From the NCBI GenBank assembly GCA_020912385.1, contig CP087209.1, positions 1,612,001-1,676,000 of the forward strand: a stretch of 64,000 bases of DNA, written 5' to 3'. This DNA comes from Neofusicoccum parvum. Taxonomy: Eukaryota > Ascomycota > Dothideomycetes > Botryosphaeriales > Botryosphaeriaceae. This document shows, in pieces, positions 11,043 to 23,085 of the stretch. Positions within the stretch are counted from its first letter, which is position 1, and each line of letters starts with the position of its first letter. The position numbers and the translations under genes are program-made. A model generated the notes under the pieces. That model saw only the letters and a program-made list of their open reading frames with translations. It did not search any database and had not been told where the DNA came from.

Positions 11043-13553
11043 ATGGGCCATTTGACGACGCTGGCTACGTGCCAGGTGCGGAATGTCGTGTTCTTATCCT
11101 GGTTTTCTACTGACCAGTTCGCAGCTCAACCAATGGGCTCTTGATTTCGAGGGCAACCTGGAGAGGATCCTTGAGTCCATTCGACAGGCCAAGGCCGCTG
11201 GTGCCTCTCTTCGTGTCGGCCCTGAGCTTGAGATTACTGGTATACACCACTCTTGCTCTTCTCTCGCATTGCGCTTGGCCTGACGTTGGTACAGGCTATG
11301 GCTGTCTCGACCACTTCCTCGAGTCGGACATCTTCCTGCACTCATGGGAGATGATCGCAAAAATTCTTTCCGACAAGTCTTGCTACGACATCCTCCTTGA
11401 CATCGGAGCTCCTGTCATGCACCGCAATGTGCGCTACAATGCTCGCATTCTTTGCTACAACGGCCAGATTCTCCTTATCAGACCGAAGCTGTGGCTCGCT
11501 AATGACGGCAACTATCGCGAGATGCGCTACTTTACGCCCTGGGGTAGACAGTGCCATGTGGAGGAGTACTACCTTCCCAGGATCATCCAAAACATCGTTG
11601 GCAAGGTGAAGGTTCCCATTGGTGATGCGGTTATCTCTACTCGGGATACATGCGTTGGTGCCGAAACTTGCGAGGAGCTTTTCACACCCAACGCTCCCCA
11701 CTCCACTATGGGCCTCAACGGCGTCGAAATATTCACAAACTCTTCTGGTAGCCACCACGAGCTGCGAAAGCTGAATACTCGAATCTCTCTCATCCTTGAG
11801 GCAACACGCAAGTCTGGTGGCATTTACCTATACTCCAATCAGCAGGGATGCGACGGCGACCGCCTCTACTATGATGGATCGGCCATGATCATCATCAACG
11901 GAGAGATCGTAGCTCAAGGATCGCAGTTCAGCTTGAATGATGTCGAGGTTATCACGGCTACCGTGGATCTTGAGGAAGTTAGAGCCTTCCGATATGCCCC
12001 AAGCCGTGGTCTTCAGGCGGTTCAAGCGCCTGCCTACCAGCGGATCGAGGTTGACTGCAGTCTCTCCATCGAAGGGGGAATCCTGGACGCCAAATTTGGT
12101 CCCACAAAACCTTTGAAGGCCTACATCCACGATCCAGAGGCTGAAATTGCTTATGGACCTGCGTGTTGGCTTTGGGACTACGTGCGGAGGAGCCGACAGG
12201 CCGGATTCCTCATTCCTCTGTCTGGCGGTATCGATTCGTGTGCTACTTCCGTCATCGTTTTCTCCATGTGCAGGCTTGTCCTCCAAGCTGTGGAGAGAGG
12301 AGATGAGCAAGTAATCCGAGATGTTCGCGCTGTGTGCGGAGAACCCGACGGGTCTACCTGGGTGCCGTCAACTCCACAGGAATTCTGTGGCCGAATCTTC
12401 CACACTTGCTACATGGGCAGCACCAACTCATCCGCTGAGACTCGTGCCCGTGCGAAGGATCTTGCCAAGCACATTGGCGCCTACCATACTGACTTGGACA
12501 TCGATAGTGTTGCAACAGCGTTGAAGACTCTCTTCACTACTGTCACAGGCTTCGTGCCTCAGTTCAGGGTTCACGGAGGTAGCAACACCGAAAACTTGGC
12601 TCTGCAAAACATTCAGGCGAGGATTCGTATGGTCATTGCCTACCTCTTTGCCCAGCTGCTCCCCGTGGTTCGTGGTCGCAAAGTCTCTGGAAGTCTGCTT
12701 GTCCTGGGTTCTGCCAACGTGGACGAATCTTTGAGAGGATACCTCACGAAGTATGACTGTAGCAGTGCTGATATCAACCCTATCGGCGGAATTTCAAAGA
12801 CGGACCTCAAGGCGTTTATTAGGTGGGCTGGCAAGGAATTCGATCTTCCGATCCTGGAAGATTTTATCAATGCCACTCCTACTGCAGAGCTCGAGCCGAT
12901 CACCAAGGACTATGTCCAGTCTGATGAGGCTGATATGGGAATGACTTGTAGGTTTTCCTTGAATGCAGTGGAACTCGAGTGGCATGTTACTGACCCCTTA
13001 ACAGATGACGAGCTTTCCGTATTCGGAAGACTGCGCAAGGTAATCAATTATTTCGACCTATTTTTATTGATTCTAACGATCATTAGGTTCACAAACTCGG
13101 ACCGTACGGAATGTTCGAGAGACTACTGCACGACTGGAGCGATCGTATGAGCCCAAGGCAGGTCTACGAGAAAGTGCGGAGGTTCTACTGGTCAGTAGAC
13201 GTCATGTCCTTTTTCCGGATATCTCAACTCACAGCCATTTAGGTTCTATGCGATCAACCGGCACAAGATGACCACTATTACCCCTGCGTACCATGCCGAA
13301 GCCTACTCTCCGGACGACAATAGGTACGCCACACCCATTTCGGGATGACAAGCAAGAAAAAATGCTAACATTAAAATGTTATAGATTTGATCTGCGGCCG
13401 TTCTTGTATCCTGTGTTTAGTGAGTACACATCCCGTGGCATGCCCGGTGACCTTAACTAATATTGCTCTCCAGGCTGGCCTTACAAGAAAATCGAAGAGG
13501 CACTCAAGAGGCACGAAGAGGGTGAAGCAAAGAAGGAGATCAAGGGGGAGTAA
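11043..13553 (+). CDS. QNS1: Glutamine-dependent NAD+ synthetase
   Basis: Predicted 711 residues in eight exons: 11043-11075, 11125-11239, 11295-12947, 13005-13039, 13087-13190, 13243-13323, 13385-13419, 13474-13553. The enzyme uses ATP and glutamine-derived ammonia to convert nicotinate adenine dinucleotide into NAD+. An N-terminal nitrilase-type amidase domain shows the Glu45-Lys114-Cys175 triad ([23 protein letters not shown]). The C-terminal synthetase domain has the ATP-pyrophosphatase loop SGGIDS at residues 359-364 and [28 protein letters not shown]. The length is near that of yeast Qns1 (714). The small 3' exons encode conserved segments such as [10 protein letters not shown] and [20 protein letters not shown]. 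Confidence 0.95.
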
Positions 13554-13708
13554 ACCTGTTGCAAAGACGAGATGAGCCTACTTCAGAGAAGGATAGTAAG
13601 TAGCACACTAAACAAAGAGTACTATTACCCGGTCTCTTTGTTCTAGAAACCCTCATTGAATCTTGCATTGTTTCCGATGATCTTCGGCAGGTTAAACCCA
13701 AGTATTTT

Positions 13709-14959
13709 CTATTCAAGACTTGCTATAGCTCGTCTTTTGAGAATGGCACAATCCTTTGTCAAGTTCTCCCACGTGTGCGCATCAAAACATGCTTGACGGC
13801 TCAGCAGCACAGCCGGCCCTGTTCTTTCCCTCAACTCCCTTTCATACTCGTCGACTGCTTCTTTCTGTGCAGCACCTCCGCCGTATATCTTCTCCAGCGC
13901 TCTAATAAGCAGCAACGCATCTAAGAGACCATGGTTTGCAGCCTCTCCTCGATACATGGTCATCGCATGCGCCGCGTCTCCGGTCAATGTGACCTGGCCG
14001 CCCCTGTTATCCCAACTCACGCGGTCCCAATCAGCAAGCTTCACTTCAGTGACCTCTGTCCCTTCTGGAATGCCCTCCCAGACCCTTCTCAGCCTTGGGT
14101 CGAAGTTCTGAGCTCTCTTCTTCATGAACTCCAACCTACCCTCATCTGTTTCGGCGACCTCATCCTCGGGCTTCTCGAGCGGCCATGACATGTTGAGCTG
14201 CGCACGATATATCTCATCCCCGCTCCCCTCCGTCCCGTTCACGGCTGGTGTCTCAAGCGTCGAGTACCACATATACGTCCGCGAAGGAGGATGCAGCCCC
14301 TGGAAAAGCAACGGGTCGAGATCCCGCAGCGGCTTGATCTGCTCGGGGGTCATGTCGACGGCGACGCCCGTGAAGCGGATCGGCAGCTGCTGGTTCAGAT
14401 AGGCCCCGGGCGCCAGGAACTTCCGGATCGTCGACCTGCTCCCGTCGACGCCGACCACGAGCTTTCCCGGCACCGAGACCGTCCCGTCCTCGAACACCAG
14501 GCGCGTTTCCCCGCCGCTGCCCAGCGACGACGACGACGCCGCCGTCCGGACGTCGGCGACGCGTCTGCCCCACTCGACGTGCTCCTCGATGCCCTCGTGC
14601 AGCGCCTGCCGCATGCGCTCCCGGTTGACGCGCCACCGCCGCGCGCTCGGCGGGATGCGGAACTTGACGGCGCAGTCGGCCAGGTTGAGGAAGAGGAACT
14701 GGCCGCCGTCGTTGGGGGGCGCGTTGGCCGGGTCGACCTGCACGGCCTCGACGCGAGCGAGCGCGTCGGGCGGCAGCAGCTGCGCGAGGAAGGACAGCGA
14801 CCAGTGCAGCGTGATGGCCCAGCCCTGGCCGCGCGCGGCCAGCGTGGCGTCGCGCTCGTAGATGCGGAAGGGGATGGAGGCGCGCGCGAGGGCTTGGCCG
14901 AGGGCGAGGCCGACGACGCCGGCGCCGACGATGAGGACGGGGGAGCGGTCGTCGCCCAT
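13709..14959 (-). CDS. FAD-dependent monooxygenase (aromatic hydroxylase type)
   Basis: An intronless 416-residue protein of the para-hydroxybenzoate hydroxylase fold. It has the N-terminal dinucleotide motif GAGVVG at residues 12-17, IYERD for the ribose contact, VGVDGSRSTIRK in the middle (DG motif) and GDAAHA at residues 327-332 for FAD binding. These proteins hydroxylate aromatic or polyketide substrates with NAD(P)H and O2; the substrate cannot be read from sequence. There is no membrane anchor or signal peptide. The gene is divergent from an alpha/beta hydrolase, with an MFS transporter beyond, so a shared catabolic or detoxifying role is possible but only inferred. Confidence 0.9.
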   Translation of the reverse strand: MGDDRSPVLIVGAGVVGLALGQALARASIPFRIYERDATLAARGQGWAITLHWSLSFLAQLLPPDALARVEAVQVDPANAPPNDGGQFLFLNLADCAVKFRIPPSARRWRVNRERMRQALHEGIEEHVEWGRRVADVRTAASSSSLGSGGETRLVFEDGTVSVPGKLVVGVDGSRSTIRKFLAPGAYLNQQLPIRFTGVAVDMTPEQIKPLRDLDPLLFQGLHPPSRTYMWYSTLETPAVNGTEGSGDEIYRAQLNMSWPLEKPEDEVAETDEGRLEFMKKRAQNFDPRLRRVWEGIPEGTEVTEVKLADWDRVSWDNRGGQVTLTGDAAHAMTMYRGEAANHGLLDALLLIRALEKIYGGGAAQKEAVDEYERELRERTGPAVLLSRQACFDAHTWENLTKDCAILKRRAIASLE

Positions 14960-15511
14960 GGTGGAGGGAGGGGAGAGTGATTCGAGGGTTGTTGGTTGCT
15001 GGGGTTGATGTCGTTATCTACATGGCGTCATGAAGGATATTGGCGGCTCAAGTGCGCCGGCAGGATCAGGAGCGCCCGTCGCTTGCAATTTCTCGCCAGC
15101 AGGACATACAGGTCCTGTGGACAGGGGGGTGTGGAGCTAAAGGATGCAGATGCAGGACCGATACGGCGCGCAGCTGTTGGCGTCGGTTGGAAAGAAGAGA
15201 CCCCGCTGCGTGCACGGGCCACCACACGCAGCTACCCTTGTCCGTCTGGACACTTTCCGGATGACGCGATGCTCGCTGACCGTCGCTGCCTGTAATGTTC
15301 CAATGCGCGAATTACTGCCGCTGCTCCCGATAACGCTTCCAAGCAGTACCAATCGGCAGAGAGGGAAACAACCGGCGGTCCTCAGGACCGTCTTCTTACA
15401 TATCTTACCAGGTAGCTACCACCTTTCTTCACCCACCCCTCGAGTCGAGCCTCAGCTTTGTTAATTCCTCCTCAGCCACAACTCAATTCCAGAGTTCAGT
15501 TTTGGCCAAAG
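14960..15511. other. Divergent promoter region, monooxygenase / hydrolase
   Basis: A 552-bp spacer between divergent starts. T/C-rich leader sequence occurs just before 15512. Overlapping short frames have no family features. Shared regulation of the two flanking genes is possible. Confidence 0.45.
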
Positions 15512-16692
15512 ATGTCTTCTGAAAAGCCCAACCAGGAAGTTCTCAACCCCATTCACCCATCAGTGCTGCCTCGCCTCGATCCTGCTTTCATTGACGTGTA
15601 CAATGAGCACATTGGCAACACACCCACCGCCCCCGCAGATGTTAGTGTTATGAGGGCCGCGTACTCCAACTACTGTGCCTACGCCAAGACTCCTGCGCCT
15701 GAAGTCGGTAAAATATGGGACGCCAAGGTGCCCGGCCATGGAGACGGTGCGGAGATCGCGGTCAGAGTGTACGAGCCTCAGACTACCGGCCCATGGCCTG
15801 TGCACCTGAACTTCCACGGCGGAGGTTGGTTGAAGAATAAGCAGACAATCGGCAGTGAGTAGCTGACTTCAGCCTCCCAGGCTGGGCTCTTGGAGATCTC
15901 GGTACCGACGCCCAAATCTTGAGCCACCTCTGCAAAAGATCTTCCGTCGCAATCATCGATGTCGATTACCGACTCATGCCTGAGAATCCTTTCCCCACTG
16001 GCATCCTCGACTCGTTTGCCGCTCTCAAGTTTGTCCACTCCCAGGGCAAGGGGAAGTTCAACATTGATCCGAGCCGAATCTCGCTGGGCGGCTCCTCCGC
16101 TGGAGGAAACATTGCGTTGGTGCTCGCACATCTCGCACGCGACGAAGGTATTCCCTTGAAGTTAGTCACTGTCGGCGTTCCAGTCGTATATGACTGGCGG
16201 AAATACGACTCCCCAGAACATGGCCCTTTCCCATCTGCACGAGAGATGGCACTGGCTCCGACCCTGAACTGGGAGAAGCTCAAGAAATTCGACAATCTGA
16301 AGTGGTCCTCTATCTCCAACGATCCGGATATCAAAGAGAAACAGATGGAGGCTGTGTCTTGGTTTGCAGATTTACTGGAGGCGCCGAACTTCGACGGCTT
16401 GGCCAAGACGGTCATCTACACTGCCGAATGCGATCCTCTCAGGGACGAGGGGGAGGCGTATGCGAGGAAGCTGGTGGAAGCCGGCAACGAAGTCACTGTG
16501 AAGAGGTTCAAGGGAGTGCCTCATCCCTTCATGCACATGGACAAAGGTATGGCTTAGCCCAAGCTGGCGTCTCAAACCCCTACTGATGATTCATCCTCAG
16601 CACTGTCGCAAGGACGAGCTTTCCTGGATATGACCAGTCGGGAGATCCGGCACGCACTGCATGACACTGAGGCAACCTGCCGCTCGTCTTGA
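15512..16692 (+). CDS. Alpha/beta hydrolase-3 family esterase
   Basis: Predicted 356 residues in three exons: 15512-15824, 15881-16546 and 16601-16692. It belongs to the hormone-sensitive-lipase-like group: oxyanion motif HGGG at residues 102-105 and nucleophile motif GSSAG at 175-179 (Ser177). The Asp of the triad probably lies in TAECDPLRDEG and the His in GVPHPFMHMDK. The first intron (GTTGGT donor, GCTGAC branch, CCTCCCAG acceptor) restores the classical HGGGWALGDLGTDAQI. A nearer GTGAGT donor at 15855 would make a 26-nt intron and was rejected. No signal peptide is seen, so it is likely cytosolic. The substrate is unknown. Confidence 0.88.
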
Positions 16693-17538
16693 TCTGCGGA
16701 AAGGGTCGCGTTCACGATTGGTGGAACGGTGGCAAGATAGCCTTCGTGAGTCAGCTTTACAAACGAACATGACGTGTGGTTGGTTCCCTTGGCGGTGTCT
16801 TTGCTGGGACACTGCTTGTGCTCCCCAATTTCTTGTGGCAGGTCTCGTGTCATGCAAAGCAGCGAGCGTATGCGGATTTCCTCTTCTTTTGATTTCCATT
16901 GCCAAAGCCCACGCACTGCGTTTTTTTCAACGGCAGTGAGGTGGAGGTCGGGGGTTCAAAATAGAGACTGATTCGCAGGAAGGCACTGCATCGGGGCAAG
17001 TAGCCGAGAAAGCCGTTTCTCCATGCAGCAACCAAGCAAGCCGAGGTGCCACATCACTGAGGCGACACGACCATGGCACCACTCCAGAGCGTTGCGAGAT
17101 GCAGCGCGGGGCCAGATCCGGAACAAGGATAGTGGCAACGAGTTAATCTACGCGACAGGTGCATAAGCGGGGTCTCGTGTGCCGGGGGCCGCTGTGAGCT
17201 TGAACACATGCAGAAGCAAGAGCGCTGCTCAGCACACGCTTGCCGTCCTTGCCCAAAATGCACATTGCAGCTTGATACGCGTATCGCCCTGGTCCGTCAC
17301 TTGGCGATGCACGCAGCCAAGACCCGCTGCGGGTGGTACTGTTCGAGCCCGTCAATGCTGCACAGCACGACTATCTGGCAAGCGCTTACATTGTGCACAC
17401 TGCTCGTAGATCTTCCTACTCGCCTGCCGTTTTTGGTTTCACTTGAGACTTGAGCCAGAATGCCGATAAAAGTCCCTGCAGCCCGAGCAGCCGCATTCAC
17501 GTCTCGCCTCGTGTTTTCCTTCCCTTGAGCTGTGGACG
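16693..17538. other. Intergenic region upstream of MFS transporter
   Basis: 846 bp without a supported gene. A sequence near 16947-16960 (GGGGGTTCAAAATAG) loosely resembles a tRNA B box, but no matching acceptor or anticodon stems were found. Confidence 0.45.
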
Positions 17539-19190
17539 ATGGCCGCCATGACGGACGAGAAGACGCTCCAGCCTACGTTGAGGCCTCGTGAGGATTTTTC
17601 CGACGGCGATGTGCCAGCGGACGAAGTCAACGAGAAGGCCCTCCTCCGCAAGATTGACTGGAGGATCGTTCCGATTCTTTTCTTGACCTACTTCCTCCAG
17701 TTCCTGGACAAGGTTGTTGTCAACGTATGTTCACATGTACACTACGGCGTCTGTCCAATCCAAGGACTCACTAACGGTCTTCCATTAGTATGCCGTATGT
17801 TTCGCGCCACACTCGTCTCTTCGGAGTCTCTGATAATTGACTGGCTGCAAGAATTTGATGGGCATACAAAAAGATTTGGGTATGAAAGGCAATGACTTCT
17901 CGTGGATGGCCACCGCCTTCTTCATCGCCTTCGCCCTGGCAGAGTTTCCTCAAGGTCGGTTGATGACCTCCGTTCCCAGCCGTGCTTTCGAGACTGATTT
18001 GGCCAGGCGCCCTCATCCAACGCTACTCCGTCGTCAAGGTCCTCTCCGCCAACGTATTCCTCTGGGGCGTGATCCTCTGCTGCTCGTCTGCCTGCGTCAA
18101 CTTCGCCGGCATTCTCGCCTGCCGCATCGCCCTCGGCATGTGCGAAGCCGTGATCGGGCCCGCCCTGATCATGATCACCTCCACGTGGTATACCAAAGCC
18201 GAGTCGACCCCCCGCTACGGCCTCTGGTACTGCGGGCTGGGCGTAGGCCAGATCCTCGGCGGCTTCATCTCCTTCGGCGCGCAGCACGCGCCGGCCAGCC
18301 TCCCCTTCGCCGGCTGGCGCATCATGTTCGTCGCCGTCGGCGCCTCCAACATCCTGGTCGCCGCCCTCTGCCTCACCTTCCTCCCCTCCACCGTCTCCTC
18401 CGCCCGCTTCCTCACGCCCGCCGAAAAGGCCTCCATCGCCGCCCGCCTCGCCGCCGACCGCGCCGGCACCGGCCCCAAGATCTTCAGCCCCCGTGGCGCC
18501 CTCTCCGCCTTCTCAGACCTGCAGACCTGGCTGCTCGCCCTCCTCACGCTCCTCACGACCACGCCCTCGGGCGTCATCACCACCTACTCGGCCATCCTGA
18601 TCAAGTCCTTCGGCTACACACCGCAGCACGCCGCCCTCCTCAACACGCCCTCCGGCCTCGTCTCCATCGCCGCCACCCTCCTCACCACGCACGCCATCAT
18701 CCGCGGCGCCCAGCGCACCACCACCATCGCCCTCATCCTCGTGCCCACGCTGCTGGGCGCCGCGCTCATGTCGTTCCTCCCGGCGGGCAGCCGCGGCGGG
18801 CTGCTGACCGGCATCTACCTGGTCAACTGCACGGTTGCGCCGCTCGCCCTCACCTACGCGCTCGTCGGCGCCAACTTCGCCGGCTACACCAAGAAGGTCG
18901 CCGCCGGCGCCGTCGTCATGGTCAGCTTCTCGGCCGGCAACGTCGTCGGCCCCCAGACCTTCCAGGCCCGCGACGCCCCCGCCTACCTGCCCGCCAAGGC
19001 CGCCGTGCTGGCCGTCGAGGCCGCCGGCATGGTCGCCGTGCTGGCCCTGCGCGCCCTGTACGTGCTGCGCAACGGGAGGGCCGACCGGGAGGGCGGCCCC
19101 GCTGGCTGCGCCGTCGAGAGGAGGGCGTGGGCGAGCGGCATGGTGGACGGGTTTGAGGGGCAGGATGCCGCGTTTAGGTATGTGTTGTAG
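17539..19190 (+). CDS. MFS transporter, anion:cation symporter (DAL5/TNA1-like) family
   Basis: Predicted 492 residues in four exons: 17539-17724, 17789-17794, 17852-17954 and 18007-19190. About twelve membrane helices are visible. ACS-family signatures are FLQFLDKVVVNYANLMGIQKDLGM after helix 1, CRIALGMCEAVIGPALIMITSTWYTKAE, and NFAGYTKKVAAGAVVMVSFSAGNVVGPQTF near the C-terminal half. Relatives carry allantoate, nicotinate, pantothenate or other organic anions; the substrate here is not deducible. Exon 2 is only 6 nt (TATGCC, Tyr-Ala) between two GTATGT-type introns, and its inclusion gives the family-conserved VNYANLMG. Codon use is strongly GC-biased in exon 4. It lies downstream of the esterase in the same orientation. 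Confidence 0.9.
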
Positions 19191-20071
19191 GTGTTGGGTA
19201 TGTCGGAGGAACGAGTGAATGAGTGAATTAAAATATTCGAACTTGCGTTTTGAGTGAATGAACTAGTGCTTTTTTTTTATTGTTTTTTTTCGAAGAGATG
19301 TCTAATGCTGAAAGCCCATTATGGGATAGAGGACTCTTTACGTTGTGCAGTACATTTCCCCTCACTCTGGATGGAAAATGCTTCAACACCGGGCGCGGGG
19401 GTTCTGATGGATCCACCCACTTCTCGTCTCAAGGTTGATGGAGCATATTTCTGGTGATTGTGCAAACACAAGGCGAGCGTGATACGAGTCGAGATTGGTC
19501 GAGATTGAAAAATATTGTTGAGCATCAACCGAGATGAAACCTACCGGTCGGATGTTAAAATGCTGCTCAGCTTTCCTGGGAGATACAGCCATCTCCCATC
19601 GCATGCTGATTGGCTTCTGCGATCACGGTGCGCACGGGTTGTCAGTCAATACTCTAATGAAACGAAAATCTTGTCGGTCCAGTGTTTGACTATTTCCCAT
19701 GACAGGGGTGAAGACCATTGAGTCGAAGGACCGTTCCAGAGCTGTCTCCGTAGTACATCATCACGTAACAGGGAATCTTGTGAAAGGTGGAAGATGCCTT
19801 CTGAGAGGCAGTGTTGTTCTTTTGCTATCGAAAACAAAAATCTCGTCAGGTTCTCCAAATTACCTCCGGAGAAGTCGAGAAGGGTATCTAATTCGTACGT
19901 CATCATCACGAGTCTTCCGCCGACCCAGGACAGATCCAGTACGCCCCGCCAAGATGTGTATGTTCCGCTTATGCTTAGCAGTGAAAGAAACGCCGTGAAG
20001 TGAAACGCCCGTGAAAAGTTCCAGACGACGCCGCGCCAGAGAAGCTTCTACTTGAAAAGCACCATTCGCCG
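19191..20071. other. Intergenic region between convergent genes
   Basis: The MFS gene and the RING/PHD gene converge here. The 880 bp are AT-richer than the flanking coding DNA and contain T-runs near 19268-19291. No gene was recognised. Confidence 0.45.
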
Positions 20072-22238
20072 TTAAGAACCGTTGACCAGTGAAACACCTT
20101 CGCTTGTCGAACTCTCCGCCCGTGGAGAAAAGCCATCCGTCTTCACTGCCTTGACCGCTTTGTCCACCTCCTCTGTGGCAATCTGTTGCCACTTCTCCCT
20201 TGTCCTCTGGTCGGCGAGGCTAGCGGCATCACCAATCCTCTCGTACATTCTCCTAGAAATGTTCATGTTGATATCCGTGTATTCGTCTTTGCTGACTTCG
20301 TTCTTCAAGTAAAGCGGCTTGAGAGCAGCCTTGACCATGCGCTGAATCTCAGACTTGGTGGAGTAAGACATATTGGCGCGGGTGGGTGAAGCATCCTTCG
20401 AGCGAGGAGGGCTAGCCAAGGCCGATTGCTGCGAACCACGCCGTCTGCGAGGCGGTCCATCAACACCATTATCGTTGTACTCGTGCGCGAACCGGTCATC
20501 ATCAGCGGGAGAATATGGCGCAAATTGCGGCGCAGAAGGGAATATTGGCGTGATGGTTGAAGAAAGCAAGGGAGACGAGGGCCTCGCTAGCGTCAGGGGC
20601 GGCGGGGTCATGGCGCGAGGGGTGATGACTCCCGAGCCGAGAGGCGAGCCAACGGGTGAGGACATTTGAGGGGGTGACGATGGCTCAAATGCACGCATAG
20701 CTGCCTTTCCCTGTCGGATAGGGCCAGGTTCAGCTGCTGGCGTGGAGGTCTCGACCTCTTTCAAAAGCGACTGCAGGAAATTGGATCCCGAATTGTCCGC
20801 GGCAGGCTTGGAGCCGCGGCGATCGGGGGCAGGTGCAGCAGCAGTGGCAGCAGTGGCAGCAGTGGCGGCAGTGGCGGCAGTGGCAGTGGTAGTGGATGTG
20901 GCAGCTGAAGTACTGGCGTGAGCCGCTGATGATGATTCGCCATTGTTGGCAGACGCGGGGATAACAGTCGTGGTTGTGCGCCGGGTGCGCGGCCGCTTTA
21001 GTGCTCGCTCTGGTTCAGGCTGGGGTTCGCTCGGGGATCCAGACGGAGAACGCCGCTTCCTCCTGTTGACTGGGGTAGCGACTTCTCTGGCTTTCTCGAA
21101 CGCATTCCAAGCGCGGAGTTCGTCCTGTGACTCGGGGGCCGGTGGTTCTGGTCGTACACGTCCAGGTGCTAGAAGGGCAGCTGCGTGTTGCCGAAACCTC
21201 TGTGCATTGCCCTGGCGCTCTGCTGCTTCAAGCCTTCGCTGGTAGGCATTGAGCTCACGACGTTGAGCATCCAGACGCGCTTGTCCCGAATGTTCGTCGT
21301 CGAAAGGGAAGTCAAGATCGATTCCAGTACGGCGGTTGACCTCCTGCCACACGCGGGCCCAAGAATCGGCCCTCCTCCTGTTGGAGCGGATTGCGCGTTC
21401 GCGCCGCGTCAGCCTAGAGGTGACTGCGGAGCGATTATGCTGGCGTTCGCGTTCGCGGTCGCCCAGTGCGAATGGATTCTCCATGCAATGTTGGCAGTAC
21501 CAATCCCCGGGAGGCACCTCATCGAGACCGGCACAGAAGACATGGCAAGGCCGGTCGCAACAGTCACACAGCATCAGCTGTTCCTCGTCTCCAAAGTCCT
21601 CGCATACCATGCAGGGTTCCCAGGAAGGCTCGAGCAGATCCTCGTCGACGATCATGGACGGGTCCAGCTCGGCCACCTGCTGTTTGTCCTCGACACCGTA
21701 AGATGAGATGACCTGGCCTGTAAAACGCATTGTTAGCCGCCAGAGGACTGGGGGAAAATATCTGGGAATGTGACACAAAGACGCTGGAAGCACCCACAAG
21801 CATGAACTGCGAAAGTGGATAGATCGACTCGTGTGAAACCGTCGGTCCAGCCAGTTCGTTGTCCTGCCAGCACGGCCAGTGTGTCACCCACGCGGTCGTC
21901 CTCTTACCTCCTAGCTTGGCCAGAAGCTGAACCTCGTTGAAGTTCGCGCGGCAGATGGGACAGCTGTTTGCGCGCTCGACCCAAGGCTTCAGGCACTCGT
22001 TGTGCAGGTTGTGGCCGCATGGTAGCAGGTGGGCGATAATTTCGTCGTCGGACGGGATCGCATCGTCGGAAGTCGCGGGTCGCGGCGCCGCGTCGTGGTG
22101 AAGGTTGGTGGTTTGGGTGCTCGGGTGCGCAGCTTCAAGCGAGCCGTCTGCGACATGCGGAGCTTGGTCGTCGGTTGGTGGCGGCTCGGACGGGTCAGAG
22201 AGCAGGTCGCCGAGACAGACGATGCAAGTCTCGGCCAT
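20072..22238 (-). CDS. RING plus PHD finger protein (PHRF1-like)
   Basis: Predicted 658 residues in two exons, 22238-21908 and 21717-20072, with a 190-nt intron. An N-terminal RING finger starts with CIVCLGDL and ends with CGHNLHNECLKPWVERANSCPICRANF; it is followed directly by VQLLAKLGGQVISSYGVEDKQQ. A PHD finger then spans CMVCEDFGDEEQLMLCDCCDRP to WYCQHC. The order RING-PHD with a helical C-terminal module (KSEIQRMVKAALKPLYLKNEVSKDEYTDIN) matches the PHRF1-like family, putative E3 ligases that may bind methylated histone and RNA polymerase II. The middle is Ser/Pro-rich and disordered and holds an Ala-Thr run encoded by a 9-nt-type repeat near 20840-20890. The function is inferred from domains only. 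Confidence 0.88.
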
Positions 22239-23085
22239 GGGGGCAAGAGAGGGGCGTGTGGGAGCAGGTGAGAGGAAGACGGAGCGGAAGCATCAAGGTT
22301 AGCAGCGTGGTGGACGAGGTTTAAATGGAAGAGGTCGAGAGGACTGAGCCCGAGGCGGCGGGGATTATGAATGACGCTAGGCGCGGCCCTAGCCGGTTTA
22401 GGCTGCCGCGACCGCCAGTCAGCGGAAAGAGAACACGTGCTGTTGGCTTGAAATCGAACGCCGGCTGCACAGGGAGTGCCTGCTAGGTCATGTATCGCCC
22501 TGCTGACTCGTGGGGTGTGGAAGGGAAGGAAGGAGCGAGATTCGGCAATCACAAGCGCACCTGCAAACCGCCCTGACGACACTCGCCCAAGTGCGCCACC
22601 GAGTTCACGCGTGCATCGTAGTGTTCCAGCTGCCTACGTTTTACCGCCTTGTAGCCTTACCGCCCGGTCGCGCGCCAAGCCTCATTTAGCGCCCCGGCCA
22701 TCTCGAGGAGCGATCCGTCATTACTACTGTGGCCTTGGCTTCAATACGATCGTCTCCCAGGGCGTTTCTCCAGGGCGCATCCAAGACAATGCGTCAGCCC
22801 GCCGGCTTTGGGCCACGGCGAGGCTGGCACGGATGCGGAAAGGGGGGTATCAGGCGTTCGTCGTTGGTGGGGGCACAGCAAGCCGATCTCTACACATCCT
22901 AAGAATTTGGCGACAGGGTTGACTTTTATTCTTTGTATTCGTCCCGATCCGCTTTAGATTCGGTCGTAATTTTGGGGTTCTCTATCGACTGGAACGTCGC
23001 CGCATGCCGTGTGATGACCGGAACCCTAGACAAAGAGAAAAAAACCCAGGCACCCGATTCGTGATTTTTCGAAAACACCGCACCC
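22239..23085. other. Intergenic region between RING/PHD gene and eL43
   Basis: Contains the promoter side of the RING/PHD gene (left) and the 3' flank of the eL43 gene (right). The small plus-strand frames lack family features. Nothing more is seen. Confidence 0.45.

Noticed and set aside
15855..15880. A 26-nt intron with a GTGAGT donor in the esterase gene
   Set aside because: Too short for the spliceosome. An intron from 15825 with a GTTGGT donor and the same acceptor is 56 nt and restores the classic HGGGWALGDLG sequence.
16940..16975. Possible tRNA B box (GGTTCAAAAT)
   Set aside because: Consensus is off by one base, and no A box, anticodon stem or acceptor stem could be paired around it.
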